A stretch of DNA of 64,000 nucleotides, from assembly GCF_022437945.1 (NCBI RefSeq), contig NZ_CP092535.1, positions 3,162,001 to 3,226,000 on the forward strand, written 5' to 3'. A program made the translations under genes and the position numbers. Source of the stretch: Nocardioides sp. TF02-7. GTDB taxonomy: Bacteria > Actinomycetota > Actinomycetes > Propionibacteriales > Nocardioidaceae. Shown piece by piece: positions 28,305-38,743 of this stretch. The notes under the pieces are model-generated. The model was not told the DNA's origin. It made no database searches and saw nothing but the letters and a program-made list of their open reading frames with translations. Numbering within the stretch: position 1 is the first letter of the stretch; each line of letters begins with the position of its first letter.

Positions 28305-28310
28305 GGACCG

Positions 28311-28748
28311 GTGCTGACCATCGACCAGGCGACGTACGACGCGATCGTCGCCCACGCCAAGCGTGACCACCCCGTCGAGGCGTGCGGCCTGGTGGCGGGA
28401 CCCGTCGGCAGCGACCGGCCCGAGCGGCTCGTCGAGATGGTGAACGCCGCCGGCAGCCCGACGTTCTACGAGTACGACTCCACCGACCTGCTCGCGCTCT
28501 ACAAGGAGATGGACCAGCGCGACGAGGAGCCGGTGGTGATCTACCACTCCCACACCGCCACCGAGGCCTACCCGAGCGTCACCGACGTCGACCTCGCCAG
28601 CGAGCCGGGCGCCCACTACGTGCTCGTCAGCACCCGCGACCACGGGAATAACGACGGCCCGGTGGAGTTCAGGTCCTACAGGATCGTCGACGGCCAGGTG
28701 ACCGAGGAAGAGGTCCGGGTCGTCCCCACGCTGGCTCCCGCCGGCTGA
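28311..28748 (+). CDS. mec: JAMM/M67 metallopeptidase, Mec-like (CysO-cysteine hydrolase)
   Basis: 145 codons, intact. JAMM motif HSHTATEAYPSVTDVDLA supplies the two His, the Ser and the Asp zinc ligands; the catalytic Glu is in HPVEACGLV near residue 24. The Mycobacterium tuberculosis homologue Mec releases cysteine from the CysO-Cys adduct. Followed by cysO and cysM, so the same route is very likely here. GTG placed by the -10 box. Confidence 0.88.
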   Translation: MLTIDQATYDAIVAHAKRDHPVEACGLVAGPVGSDRPERLVEMVNAAGSPTFYEYDSTDLLALYKEMDQRDEEPVVIYHSHTATEAYPSVTDVDLASEPGAHYVLVSTRDHGNNDGPVEFRSYRIVDGQVTEEEVRVVPTLAPAG

Positions 28749-28778
28749 CCACACGCACACGAGGAGACAACGCACGCC

Positions 28779-30011
<1,233 letters not shown>

Positions 30012-30046
30012 CCCGGCTGGCAGGCTCGCCTGGCAGGCTGGGGCGC

Positions 30047-30909
30047 ATGACCCGCACCGCTCCGCGGCTGGCCGTCCTGCCCGCGCTCGTCGCGTTCCTC
30101 GCCTGCCTCGCCGCCCTCGTCCAGCCGGTCGCGGCTGCGGAGGAGCCCGAGCCGCTGACCGTCGTCCGGGAGCCCTCGGTGACCGGCACGCCCCCGCTTC
30201 GGCCGCACCCTGGAGGCGGACCCGGGTCGCTGGCGACCCGCGCCGACCCGGGTGCGGTTCCAGTGGCTGCGCGACGGCCGGCCGCTCCGCGACGCCGACC
30301 GCCGGCGCTACGAGATCCGGCCCGCCGACGTCGGGCACCGGCTGGCGGTCGTGGTCACCGTCCGGGCGCCCGGCCACGCCGAGACCTCCCGTCGCGCCGG
30401 CGCCGGCGTCGTGAAAGCACCGGGTCGGCGTGCGTCGCACCGTCCGCTACAGCGTCCGCGCCAAGGGGCCGGTGTCGGCGAGCATGCGCGTGTTCCGGCG
30501 GCTCGCCCAGGAGACGTACGACGACCCGCGCGGCTGGCGCGCGAAGGGCGTGCGGTTCGTGCAGGTCGAGCGTGGCGGCCGGTTCACGTTGTGGCTGTCG
30601 GTCGCGCGGCTGGTGCCGTCGTTCTCCTCCGGCTGCAGCGCGCAGTGGTCGTGCCGCGTCGGTCGGGACGTGATCATCAACCAGACCCGGTGGCGCGGCG
30701 CGTCACCGGCCTGGAACGCGGCCGGGCGGTCGCGCCGCAACTACCGGCACATGGTCGTCAACCACGAGACCGGCCACTGGCTGGGCTACGGGCACGCGTC
30801 ATGCCCGCGCCGCGGCGCCCTGGCGCCGGTGATGATGCAGCAGTCGAAGGGCACCGCCGGTTGCCGGCTCAACCCGTGGCCCACGGCGCGGGAGCTGCGC
30901 CGCGGGTGA
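30047..30909 (+). CDS. DUF3152 secreted protein with zinc-protease motif
   Basis: About 287 codons. A signal peptide (APRLAVLPALVAFLACLAAL, cleaved after VAAAEE) is followed by a short Ig-like region (VRFQWLRDGRPLRDADRRRY) and the DUF3152 domain: RRLAQETYDDPRGWRAKGVR, then HETGHWLGYGH, an HExxHxxGxxH metzincin-like zinc site. Two one-base slips at about 30190 and 30425. Probably a cell-surface or secreted metalloprotease; substrate unknown. It sits inside the mec-rph series, where mycobacteria have other genes. Confidence 0.78.
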
Positions 30910-30928
30910 CGGTCGCCGCCCGCGACCG

Positions 30929-32014
30929 CTAGCGCCAGCGCAGCCGCTGGTGCTTGTTCCACCTGCTGCCGGGCACCGGGCCGAGGCCGAGCAGGTCGGT
31001 CGCGACGTTGGCCAGGTCGCCGTTGCGCACCGGCTGCGTGCCACCGAAGCCGGGCCGGCCGCGGCCGGGGTCGGCGTACGCCGGGTTCATCCGGTAGAGG
31101 TCGCCGCGACGGACGCCGCGGCCCCAGAGCACGAACGGCACCCGGTGGTTGGCCCGGCGCAGCGGGTCGTCGTGGTGGTGCTCGCCCGCGGCGCCGCCGT
31201 GGTCGGCGGTGAGCACGACCACCAGGTCGGCCAGGCGCCGGTCGCTGCCGGCTCCGCGGAGGAGCGAGCCGAGCAGCCGGTCCATGCGGGTGACCGCGCG
31301 CAGGTAGGGCCGGCTCAGCCAGCCGTGCTCGTGGCCGGTCTCGTCGAGCAGGCCGAGGTGGACGAACGTGAACGACCGGTCGCGGCGCAGCAGGTCGCGG
31401 CGGGCCGCCCGGACGACGGCGCGGTCGTCGTCCTGGCGGACGACGACCCGGTCGATGTCGTGCGTCCACGAGCGCTCGAGGAGCGTCAGCTTCTCCTCGG
31501 TGGCGAAGAGGGCGGTGCGTCCGGTCGCGTCGTGGACGACGCTGAACACCGAGGCCGTCGGGCGGCCCGCCGCTCGCTGCACGGTGGCGTCGGGGCGGTG
31601 GCCGTTCCAGTCGACCCCGTGGCCGCCGGCGTCGGCGTCGATCCGGCGGCCGGTGACCATGCTGGTGTGGTTGGGGAGGGTGACCGTCAGCTCGACCTGT
31701 GTGCGGGCGTTGCGGGTGGCGGCGCCCTGCCGCAGCAGCCGGTGCAGCACCGGCGTCCGCGCGCGACCGAGGCGGGCGAGGGCCTGCACGTTGAACCCGT
31801 CGAGCGAGACCGCGAGCACCTGCCGTCCGTTCACCCGCTCGGCGGGGGAGCCCGGGGGCGGGTCGGCCAGCCGGTCCGGTGCGGCGCTGACGGCGCCGAC
31901 CGGGGCGACCCGGGCGACCGGGCGGACCGGCGACAGCAGAGCGACCACCAGCACCGCGACCACGCCGAGGCGGGCGGGCCGGAGCCGCGGGCGGGTGGTG
32001 CGTGGGGTGGCCAC
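30929..32014 (-). CDS. Alkaline phosphatase-superfamily phosphodiesterase, exported
   Basis: 361 codons, intact. A signal peptide or anchor (LGVVAVLVVALLSPVRPVAR) precedes an NPP/PhoA-type metal site: VSLDGFN (first Asp), nucleophile Thr in TLPNHTSMVTG, HLGLLDETGHEHGW, and VVLTADHGGAAGEHHHDD. It matches type I phosphodiesterase/nucleotide pyrophosphatases that act outside the cell; substrate unknown. GTG start 6 nt after TACCGT on its strand, an apparently leaderless message. Confidence 0.85.
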   Translation of the reverse strand: MATPRTTRPRLRPARLGVVAVLVVALLSPVRPVARVAPVGAVSAAPDRLADPPPGSPAERVNGRQVLAVSLDGFNVQALARLGRARTPVLHRLLRQGAATRNARTQVELTVTLPNHTSMVTGRRIDADAGGHGVDWNGHRPDATVQRAAGRPTASVFSVVHDATGRTALFATEEKLTLLERSWTHDIDRVVVRQDDDRAVVRAARRDLLRRDRSFTFVHLGLLDETGHEHGWLSRPYLRAVTRMDRLLGSLLRGAGSDRRLADLVVVLTADHGGAAGEHHHDDPLRRANHRVPFVLWGRGVRRGDLYRMNPAYADPGRGRPGFGGTQPVRNGDLANVATDLLGLGPVPGSRWNKHQRLRWR

Positions 32015-32020
32015 GACCCG

Positions 32021-32026
32021 ACGGTA
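32021..32026 (-). promoter_or_regulatory. -10 box of phosphodiesterase gene (leaderless)
   Basis: TACCGT on the minus strand, 6 nt before the GTG at 32014. Confidence 0.45.
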
Positions 32027-32078
32027 CCGGCGTGCGTGACCTCCATCGCGAATCGGTCACCTCGGGCGGGCGAGCGCC

Positions 32079-32084
32079 TACCCT
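32079..32084 (+). promoter_or_regulatory. -10 box of MBL gene (leaderless)
   Basis: TACCCT, 7 nt before the GTG at 32092. Confidence 0.5.
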
Positions 32085-32091
32085 GGTGGCC

Positions 32092-32877
32092 GTGACCGAC
32101 CAGCGGGGGACGAAGGCGTTCCGGATGACGGTCGTCGGCTGCTCCGGCTCGTTCCCGGGGCCGGAGTCGCCGGCGAGCTGCTACCTCGTCCAGGCGGAGG
32201 CCGAGGGCCGCACCTGGAGCATCGTCGTCGACCTCGGCAACGGGGCGCTCGGCGCCCTGCAGCGGTACGTCGACCTGCTTGCGGTGGACGCGGTGCTGCT
32301 CAGCCACCTGCACACCGACCACTGCCTCGACATGTCGAGCTACCAGGTCTTCCGCAAGTGGCACCCGTCGGGACGGGCACCGGCGCTGCCGGTGTGGGGA
32401 CCCGCGGGAACCGGCACCCGCCTCCACCGCGCCTACGACATGCCGACCCTGCCCGGCCAGGAGGACGAGTTCCTGGTCCGCGAGTACGACGGCCCGTTCG
32501 AGGTCGGTCCGTTCCGCATCCGGCCGGTGCCGGTCGACCACCCCGTGCCGGCGTACGGGCTGCGGATCGAGGTCGACGACCACGTCCTCGCCTACACCGG
32601 CGACACCGGCCCGACCCCGGTGCTGCTCGACCTCGCCGCCGACGCCGACCTGCTGCTGTCGGAGGCGTCGTTCCGCGCGACCGACGACAACCCGCCCGGC
32701 ATCCACCTCACCGGCGCCGAGGCCGGTGAGACCGCCGTCAAGGCCGGCGCCAAGCGGCTGGTGCTCACCCACGTGCCGCCGTGGCACGACCCGCAGGTGA
32801 TGCTCGCCGAGGCGGTCGCGGTCTACGACGGCCCCACCGAGCTCGCCGCCTGCGGCACCGTCTACCCCATCGGTTGA
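32092..32877 (+). CDS. MBL-fold hydrolase (Rv1339-like, possible cAMP phosphodiesterase)
   Basis: 261 codons, intact. The metal site is LSHLHTDHCLDM (HxHxDH), followed by the conserved VPVDHPVPAYGLRI, YTGDTG and LTHVPPWHDP. Length, motifs and position before rph match M. tuberculosis Rv1339, reported as an atypical class II cAMP phosphodiesterase; assignment here is by family and position only. GTG at 32092 fits the -10 box; 32086 is possible. Confidence 0.82.
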   Translation: MTDQRGTKAFRMTVVGCSGSFPGPESPASCYLVQAEAEGRTWSIVVDLGNGALGALQRYVDLLAVDAVLLSHLHTDHCLDMSSYQVFRKWHPSGRAPALPVWGPAGTGTRLHRAYDMPTLPGQEDEFLVREYDGPFEVGPFRIRPVPVDHPVPAYGLRIEVDDHVLAYTGDTGPTPVLLDLAADADLLLSEASFRATDDNPPGIHLTGAEAGETAVKAGAKRLVLTHVPPWHDPQVMLAEAVAVYDGPTELAACGTVYPIG

Positions 32878-32891
32878 GGAGGCACTTCCGC

Positions 32892-33545
32892 TCAACTCGC
32901 GTCGTGGACGCAGATGGCGATCTGGACGCGGTTGGTGGCGTCGAGCTTCTCGAACAACCGGGAGACGTGCGCCTTCACGGTCGGCACGGAGAGGTGCAGC
33001 TCGGCGGCGATGTCGGCGTTGGAGAGGCCGCGGCCGACCGCGTGGGCGACCTCCAGCTCGCGCTGGGTGAGCCGGGCCAGCCGGTCGCGGGCCCGGGTCG
33101 CCCGGTCGTCGGCGGAGCCGGTGCGGACCTGGTCGATGAGGGTGCGGGTGACCGACGGCGACAGCATCGGGTCGCCCTCGGCGACCTTGCGGATCGCGGC
33201 GACGATCTCGGCCGGTGGGGTGTCCTTCAGGAGGAACCCGTCGGCGCCGGCGGCTAGGGCGCCGACGACGTGGTCGTCGGCGTCGAAGGTGGTGAGCACG
33301 ATCACCCGGGGCGGGTGTGGCCGGGCGTGCAGCTCGCGGGTGGCGGCCAGGCCGTCGAGGCGGGGCATCCGGATGTCCATGAGCACGACGTCGGGGCGCA
33401 GGTCCTGGACGAGTGCGACGCCCTGCCGCCCGTCGGCCGCCTCGCCAACGACGGCGAGGTCGGGCTGGCCGCCGAGCATCAGCGACAGCGCCGAGCGGAC
33501 CAGCGGGTCGTCGTCGACGATCGCGACCCGGATCTGCTCGGTCAC
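32892..33545 (-). CDS. NarL/FixJ-type response regulator
   Basis: 217 codons, intact. Receiver domain: acidic pair AIVDDDP, phospho-acceptor Asp in VVLMDIRMPRLDG at about residue 54, conserved Lys in DGFLLKDT. C-terminal LuxR helix-turn-helix: RLTQRELEVAHAVGRGLSNA and LSVPTVKAHVSRLFEKL. It overlaps the partner kinase stop by four bases. Targets are not visible; the divergent ABC transporter 1.3 kb away is a natural candidate. Confidence 0.92.
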   Translation of the reverse strand: MTEQIRVAIVDDDPLVRSALSLMLGGQPDLAVVGEAADGRQGVALVQDLRPDVVLMDIRMPRLDGLAATRELHARPHPPRVIVLTTFDADDHVVGALAAGADGFLLKDTPPAEIVAAIRKVAEGDPMLSPSVTRTLIDQVRTGSADDRATRARDRLARLTQRELEVAHAVGRGLSNADIAAELHLSVPTVKAHVSRLFEKLDATNRVQIAICVHDAS

Positions 33546-34759
33546 CGACCGACCTCCTTCGCGGTCACCACGACGGGCGCCTCCTCGCCGCAGTCCCACG
33601 GTAGCCACGCCCGGACGACGAACGCCGGCGGCCCTCCGACCGGCTGCTCCACGCCGTGCGTGAGCCGGCCGCCCCGCAGCTGGGCACGCTCGGCGAGGCC
33701 CACGAGCCCGAGCCCGGCCCCCGGCGTGCGGGTCGGGCCGAAGCCGAGCGCGTTGCACAGGACGACCTCGACGCCGTCGGTGGGGGAGCCGTCGATGCGC
33801 ACCCGCAGGGTCGCCGCCGGCGCGTGCTTCGCCGCGTTGGTGATGCCCTCCTGCACGATCCGGAAGATCGTCCGCCCGACCACGTCCGGCAGCGACGGCT
33901 CCCGCGGCAGCTGGTCGTCGTAGTCGATCGCAGCCCCGGCGGCCCGCGCATCCTCGACCAGCGCCGGGACGTCGGCGTACGTCGGCTGCGGTCCGGTGAG
34001 CGGTCCACCGCCCTCCTCGTCGCGGAGCACGCCGAGGACGACGCGCAGGTCGGTGAGGGCCTCGTGCGCCTTCTCCTGGATGACGGCGAGGCTGGAGCGC
34101 ATCTGGTCGGCGGACAGGTCGTCGCGGAACGTCAGGGCACCGGCGTGAAGCGAGATCTGGGAGATCCGGTGCGCGAGCACGTCGTGCATCTCCCGCGCGA
34201 TCCGCGCCCGTTCGTTGGAGCGGACCTGCGCCGCCCGGAGGTCCCGCTCCGCCTCGGCGGTCTCGGCCCGCTGCCGCAGCGTCCAGATCAGCTCGCGGCG
34301 GGAGCCGATGAACATGCCCCACGCGATCGCCGCCGCGGTGAAGGTCACGGCGAAGACCACGGTCAGCCAGAACGGGTCGGTGTCGGCGTTGGGCTGCACC
34401 TCGTAGTAGGCCCAGTTCATGACGAGCGCGAGCAGGCCGATCGTGATCACCTGCCACCAGTTGCGGCGGGTGGCGAGGGAGATCGTCGCGAGGATGATCG
34501 CGCCGGCGCCGAACGAGGTGAACGGCGTCAGCAACCCGGTGACGACCGCGATCGTCATCGGCCACCGCCGCCGCCACCACACCAGCGCTAGGCAGACCAG
34601 CCCGAGCGTGAAGTCGAGGACGAAGAGCAGTTCGTGGTCCTCGGCCTGCGCCTCGATCACGGGCAGCCACACCAGACCGCCGATCAGCACGCACAGCGCG
34701 TACCGCCACAGGTGGCTGTACCACCGCAGCGGCGGCTGGTAGTCCGGCGTCTCGCTCAT
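33542..34759 (-). CDS. Sensor histidine kinase (HisKA_3 type)
   Basis: 405 codons, intact. Four to five membrane segments fill residues 15-155, with little extracytoplasmic sequence. HisKA_3 box IAREMHDVLAHRISQISLHA (phospho-His) then a HATPase: EGITNAAKHAPAATLRV and GAGLGLVGLAERAQLRGG. Together with the response regulator it forms a two-component system like DesK/LiaS types that sense the membrane or envelope. The divergent ABC exporter (34893) fits the common pattern of kinase-controlled drug or peptide efflux. Confidence 0.92.
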   Translation of the reverse strand: MSETPDYQPPLRWYSHLWRYALCVLIGGLVWLPVIEAQAEDHELLFVLDFTLGLVCLALVWWRRRWPMTIAVVTGLLTPFTSFGAGAIILATISLATRRNWWQVITIGLLALVMNWAYYEVQPNADTDPFWLTVVFAVTFTAAAIAWGMFIGSRRELIWTLRQRAETAEAERDLRAAQVRSNERARIAREMHDVLAHRISQISLHAGALTFRDDLSADQMRSSLAVIQEKAHEALTDLRVVLGVLRDEEGGGPLTGPQPTYADVPALVEDARAAGAAIDYDDQLPREPSLPDVVGRTIFRIVQEGITNAAKHAPAATLRVRIDGSPTDGVEVVLCNALGFGPTRTPGAGLGLVGLAERAQLRGGRLTHGVEQPVGGPPAFVVRAWLPWDCGEEAPVVVTAKEVGR

Positions 34760-34892
34760 GCTCCCCCGAGCGTAGGGCGTCGCGGGTCGCTGGCGGCAGC
34801 GACGGCGGGTGCTCGTCGTCCCCTACTTTGGTCGGTGCCGCCGTGGACCCCCGGCCGATGCGGCGGCCGTGGCGATCGGGCAGGCTGACGCC

Positions 34893-35890
34893 ATGATCAC
34901 GGTCGATCGACTCACCAAGACCTACGGCGGGTTCACCGCCGTGGACGACGTCAGCTTCGTCTGCCAGCCCGGGCGGGTCACCGGGTTCCTCGGCCCCAAC
35001 GGTGCCGGCAAGTCGACGACGATGCGGGTGATGGTCGGCCTCACGCCGCCGACCCGCGGTCGGGTGACGATCGGCGGGCTCGACTACCACGAGATCCCCA
35101 ACCCGGGCCGCCACGTCGGCGTCCTGCTGGACGCGTCGGCGCAGCACGCGGGCCGGACCGGACGGGGAGATCCTGACCCTCGGCGCGCAGACCATGGGCC
35201 TGCCGAAGTCGCGGGTCGACGAGATGATCGCCCTGGTCGGCCTGACCGAGGCCGAGGCGAAGCGCCGGATGAAGAACTACTCCCTCGGCATGAAGCAGCG
35301 GCTCGGCATCGCCCACGCACTGCTCGGCGACCCGTCGGTGCTAATCCTCGACGAGCCGGCCAACGGCCTCGACCCGGCGGGCATCCGGTGGATGCGCAGC
35401 CTCCTGAAGTCGTACGCCGACCGCGGCGGCACCGTGCTGCTCTCCAGCCACCTGCTGCACGAGGTCGAGCAGATCGCCGACGAGATGATCCTCATCGGCC
35501 ACGGGCGGATCGTCGCCCGGGGTGACAAGCAGACGCTGCTGGCCAATGCCGGCGGGGGAGCGATCACGCTGGTCACCTCGCTCGACAACGAGTCGCTGGC
35601 GGCCGAGCTCGAGAACGCCGGCCACGAGGCCGAGCCGGCCGGCACCGGCCTGCGGGTGCAGGCGTCGACCGAGCAGGTCGGCCGGGCGGCGCTCGCCGCG
35701 GGTGTCGTCCTCACCGACCTGCGTTCTGGGGGCGCAGGCCTGGAGGACATCTTCCTCGAGCTCACGTCCGGCACGGCCCGCGAGGCCGTGCCGGGCGCGC
35801 CGATCGACCACGGCCAGCACCTGCCACCGGTGCCGAACATGCCCCCGGTCGACTCGCCCACCCAGTCCCACGGAGGTTCCCCCCCGATGA
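34893..35890 (+). CDS. ABC transporter ATP-binding protein (exporter type)
   Basis: About 332 codons. Walker A GPNGAGKSTTMRV, signature YSLGMKQRLGIAH, Walker B VLILDEPANGLD, H-loop LSSHLLHEVEQ. It has a C-terminal extension rich in Pro. One base is inserted at about 35163 (GRTGR/EILTLGAQTM). As written the frame fuses with the permease through a six-C run at about 35880; removing one C gives GGSPR and TGA at 35888-35890 overlapping the permease ATG, the usual ATGA junction. Likely an antibiotic or lipid exporter under the adjacent two-component system. Confidence 0.85.
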
Positions 35891-36735
35891 GCACCACGAC
35901 GACTCCCGTGCCGACGCTCGACGTCTCGGGCACGCCGCGGACGCCGTTCCTCCGCCTGGTCAAGGTCGAGTGGCGCAAGATGCTCGACACGCGGGCAGGG
36001 CGGTGGCTCCTCGGGATCACCGCCGGCCTGGTGCTGTTCGCCATGGCGATCGTGCTGCTGGTGACGAGCACGAGCGCGTCGGCCCTGTCCCAGCGCGCGT
36101 GGTTCGAGGAGGTGCTGCTCCTCCCGCTGTCGCTCCTCGTCCCCGTCATCGCCATCATGGCGGTCACGAGCGAGTGGAGCCAGCGCACGGCCATGGTGAC
36201 CTTCGCGTTGGAGCCGCACCGGTCGCGGGTCGTGCTCGCCAAGCTGGTGGTGGTGATGGGCATCGCGGTGGCGGCGTTGGCCACGGGCTACGTGCTGAGC
36301 CTGGTCGGCACGGTCGCCGGTGCGGCGATCGACGGGACGGACCCCGTCTGGAACCTGGAGGTCGACTACCTCGCCTGGATCGTGGCCCTGCAGCTGCTGG
36401 CGTACGTCTCCGCGTTCGGTCTGTCGATGCTCGTGCTGAGCACACCGGCGGCGATCGCGGTCGTCTACGTCGTCCAGCTCGTGCTGCCGATCATGGTCTA
36501 CCTGCCGCTGGTCTTCGTCTTCGACTGGGCTGCCACCCTCATCCCGTGGATCGACATGACCCACGCCTCCGCGCCGTTGTTCCAGACCGACGGCGGGGAG
36601 TCGATCGAGATGACCGGCGAGGCCGTGGACGTCGGCATCTACCACGTCGCGCGGTTCGGGTTCTCGATCCTGCTGTGGGTGGTCGCGCCGCTCGCGCTCG
36701 GCGCCGCCCGCATCCTCCGGGCCGAGCTCAAGTAG
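35887..36735 (+). CDS. ABC-2 type transporter permease
   Basis: About 282 codons. Cytosolic N-terminus ([20 protein letters not shown]), then six hydrophobic segments: [20 protein letters not shown], the [17 protein letters not shown] pair, the [20 protein letters not shown] segment and later ones ending in the RILRAELK tail. Pairs with the ATPase immediately upstream; the substrate is not evident. Start ATG at 35887. Confidence 0.85.
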   Translation: MSTTTTPVPTLDVSGTPRTPFLRLVKVEWRKMLDTRAGRWLLGITAGLVLFAMAIVLLVTSTSASALSQRAWFEEVLLLPLSLLVPVIAIMAVTSEWSQRTAMVTFALEPHRSRVVLAKLVVVMGIAVAALATGYVLSLVGTVAGAAIDGTDPVWNLEVDYLAWIVALQLLAYVSAFGLSMLVLSTPAAIAVVYVVQLVLPIMVYLPLVFVFDWAATLIPWIDMTHASAPLFQTDGGESIEMTGEAVDVGIYHVARFGFSILLWVVAPLALGAARILRAELK

Positions 36736-36749
36736 CGGGGCGCGGCCGC

Positions 36750-36755
36750 TAGGCT
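36750..36755 (+). promoter_or_regulatory. -10 box of rph (leaderless)
   Basis: TAGGCT, 8 nt before the ATG at 36764. Confidence 0.5.
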
Positions 36756-36763
36756 CGCGCACC

Positions 36764-37474
36764 ATGAGCACCCGCGAGGACGGCCGCGCCGACGACGAGC
36801 TGCGCCCGGTGACGATCACCCGCAACTGGCTCGACCACCCGGCGGGCTCGGTGCTCGTCGAGTTCGGCCGGACCCGCGTGCTCTGCGCCGCGTCCGCCTC
36901 CGAGGGCGTGCCGCGCTGGCGCAAGGGGAGCGGTCTGGGCTGGGTGACGGCGGAGTACGCGATGCTGCCCGCGTCGACCAACACCCGCTCCGACCGGGAG
37001 TCCGTGAAGGGCCGGATCGGCGGCCGCACCCACGAGATCAGCCGGCTGATCGGCCGGTCGCTGCGGGCGGTGATCGACTACGGGAAGCTCGGCGAGAACA
37101 CCATCCAGCTCGACTGCGACGTCCTGCAGGCCGACGGCGGCACCCGCACGGCCGCGATCACCGGCGCGTACGTCGCCCTCGCCGACGCCTGCGCCACCCT
37201 CGGCGTCACCGGTGCCCTCACCGGGTCGGTCGCCGCTGTCAGCGTCGGGATCATCGACGGCGTCCCGCGGCTCGACCTGCCCTACGTCGAGGACGTCCGC
37301 GCCGACACCGACATGAACGTCGTCATGACCGGTGCGGGCAAGTACGTCGAGGTGCAGGGCACCGCGGAGGCCGCGGCGTTCGACCGGGCCGAGCTCGACG
37401 CCCTGCTGTCGCTGGCCGAGAAGGGCTGCGCCGACCTCACCCGCCTCCAGCAGGAGGCGCTGGCCGGTGCCTGA
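36764..37474 (+). CDS. rph: Ribonuclease PH
   Basis: 236 codons, intact, family length. Marks: [22 protein letters not shown]-type phosphate site region [40 protein letters not shown] and VDLDY-like [18 protein letters not shown]. It is a phosphorolytic 3'-5' exoribonuclease that trims tRNA 3' ends. The gene directly downstream, overlapping by 8 bp, is rdgB, as in mycobacteria. Confidence 0.93.
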   Translation: MSTREDGRADDELRPVTITRNWLDHPAGSVLVEFGRTRVLCAASASEGVPRWRKGSGLGWVTAEYAMLPASTNTRSDRESVKGRIGGRTHEISRLIGRSLRAVIDYGKLGENTIQLDCDVLQADGGTRTAAITGAYVALADACATLGVTGALTGSVAAVSVGIIDGVPRLDLPYVEDVRADTDMNVVMTGAGKYVEVQGTAEAAAFDRAELDALLSLAEKGCADLTRLQQEALAGA

Positions 37475-38072
37475 CGTCCTGGTCGCGTCGCGCAACCCCA
37501 AGAAGCTCGAGGAGATGCGGCGGATCCTCGTCGACCACCTCGACGCGGTGCGGGTCGTCGGGCTCGACGACGTGGCACCCTTCGACGAGCCGGTGGAGGA
37601 CCAGCCCACGTTCGAGGGCAACGCGCTGCTGAAGGCACGGGCCGGCGTGGCCGCGACGGGGCTGCCGACGATCGCCGACGACTCCGGCCTGTGCGTCGAC
37701 GCGCTCAACGGCATGCCCGGCGTGCTCTCGGCCCGCTGGTCGGGCCGCCCGAAGTCCGACGAGCGCAACAACCAGCTGCTGCTCGACCAGCTGCTCGACG
37801 TCCCCGACGACCGTCGCACCGCCCACTTCGTGTGCGCGGTGGCGCTGGTCCTCCCCGACGGCACCGAGCGGGTCGTGGAGGGCCGGATGGACGGCCGTGT
37901 CGTCCGCGAGGTCCGGGGGAGCGGCGGCTTCGGCTACGACGTGGTGTTCGAGGCCGACGACCGCCCGGGCGTGACGACGGCCGAGCTGTCGGTCGCCGAC
38001 AAGGACGCGATCTCCCACCGCGGCAAGGCGCTGCGGCAGGTCGCCCCGATCGTGGCCGACCTGCTCGGCTGA
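37467..38072 (+). CDS. rdgB: XTP/dITP pyrophosphatase (RdgB/HAM1)
   Basis: 201 codons, intact. Substrate-binding start [16 protein letters not shown], the active-site [20 protein letters not shown] and GYDVVFE followed by [11 protein letters not shown] near the end. It hydrolyses non-canonical purine nucleoside triphosphates. GTG start inside the end of rph, a translationally coupled overlap. Confidence 0.92.
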   Translation: MPDVLVASRNPKKLEEMRRILVDHLDAVRVVGLDDVAPFDEPVEDQPTFEGNALLKARAGVAATGLPTIADDSGLCVDALNGMPGVLSARWSGRPKSDERNNQLLLDQLLDVPDDRRTAHFVCAVALVLPDGTERVVEGRMDGRVVREVRGSGGFGYDVVFEADDRPGVTTAELSVADKDAISHRGKALRQVAPIVADLLG

Positions 38073-38088
38073 ACCGGCCGGTGCCGTC

Positions 38089-38595
38089 GTGACCGCGCGC
38101 GTCCGCCCCGCGGAGCCGGCCGACCTGCCACGGCTGGCGGTCGTGGAGGGCGCGGCCGACGGGCTCTTCGCCGAGCTCTTCGGCGACCCCGGCTGGGACC
38201 CGCCGACGTCGGGCGAGGCCCGGGCCGCCGAGCCCGGGTTCTTGCTCGTGGCCGAGGCGGACGGCGTGGTCGTCGGGTTCGCGCACGTGCTCGACCTCGC
38301 GGGGCACGCCCACCTCGAGCAGCTCGCCGTCCACCCCGAGCACAGCCGTCGCGGCCACGGCACCGCACTCGTCCGGGCGGCCCTGGCCGAGGCGCGCCGC
38401 CGCGGCCACGACGAGCTCACGCTCTCGACGTACGCCGACGTCCCGTGGAACGCGCCGTACTACCGGCGGCTCGGCTTCCGGGAGCTCCACGAGCTCCCGC
38501 CGCACCTCGAGCGGGTCCGCGAGCACGAGCGCGCGATCGGGCTGGAGAGGCACGGGCGGCGGGTGCTCATGGCGGCGCCGACGGCGATCGGCTGA
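38089..38595 (+). CDS. GNAT family N-acetyltransferase
   Basis: 168 codons, intact. The acetyl-CoA motif is LAVHPEHSRRGHGTALVRAA, followed by the typical APYYRRLGFRELHELPPHL. Starts 16 bp after rdgB and reads the same way, so probably co-transcribed. Substrate unknown. Confidence 0.85.
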   Translation: MTARVRPAEPADLPRLAVVEGAADGLFAELFGDPGWDPPTSGEARAAEPGFLLVAEADGVVVGFAHVLDLAGHAHLEQLAVHPEHSRRGHGTALVRAALAEARRRGHDELTLSTYADVPWNAPYYRRLGFRELHELPPHLERVREHERAIGLERHGRRVLMAAPTAIG

Positions 38596-38597
38596 GG

Positions 38598-38679
38598 TGC
38601 CGGAGGCGGGAGTCGAACCCGCACGCCCTGGAGCACAGGAACCTAAATCCTGCGTGTCTACCTGTTCCACCACTCCGGC
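38598..38679 (-). tRNA. tRNA-Leu (anticodon TAG)
   Basis: 82 nt, class II. On the minus strand it runs GCCGGAGTGGTGGAAC to CTCCGGC plus discriminator A. Anticodon arm CAGGA-TTTAGGT-TCCTG gives anticodon TAG (Leu, CUA). The extra arm and T-arm (GGTTCGACTCC) are present. CCA is not encoded. Confidence 0.93.
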
Positions 38680-38743
38680 CGGAGCGGTCAGAGTCTAGGG
38701 CTCGCGGGGTGGCCGCTGCAGAGGCCGCCGACCCGAACGAGCC

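Noticed and set aside
35880..35890. ABC ATPase-permease fusion protein
   Set aside because: A six-C run at the junction and an ATGA overlap one base out of frame make a sequencing slip the simpler reading.
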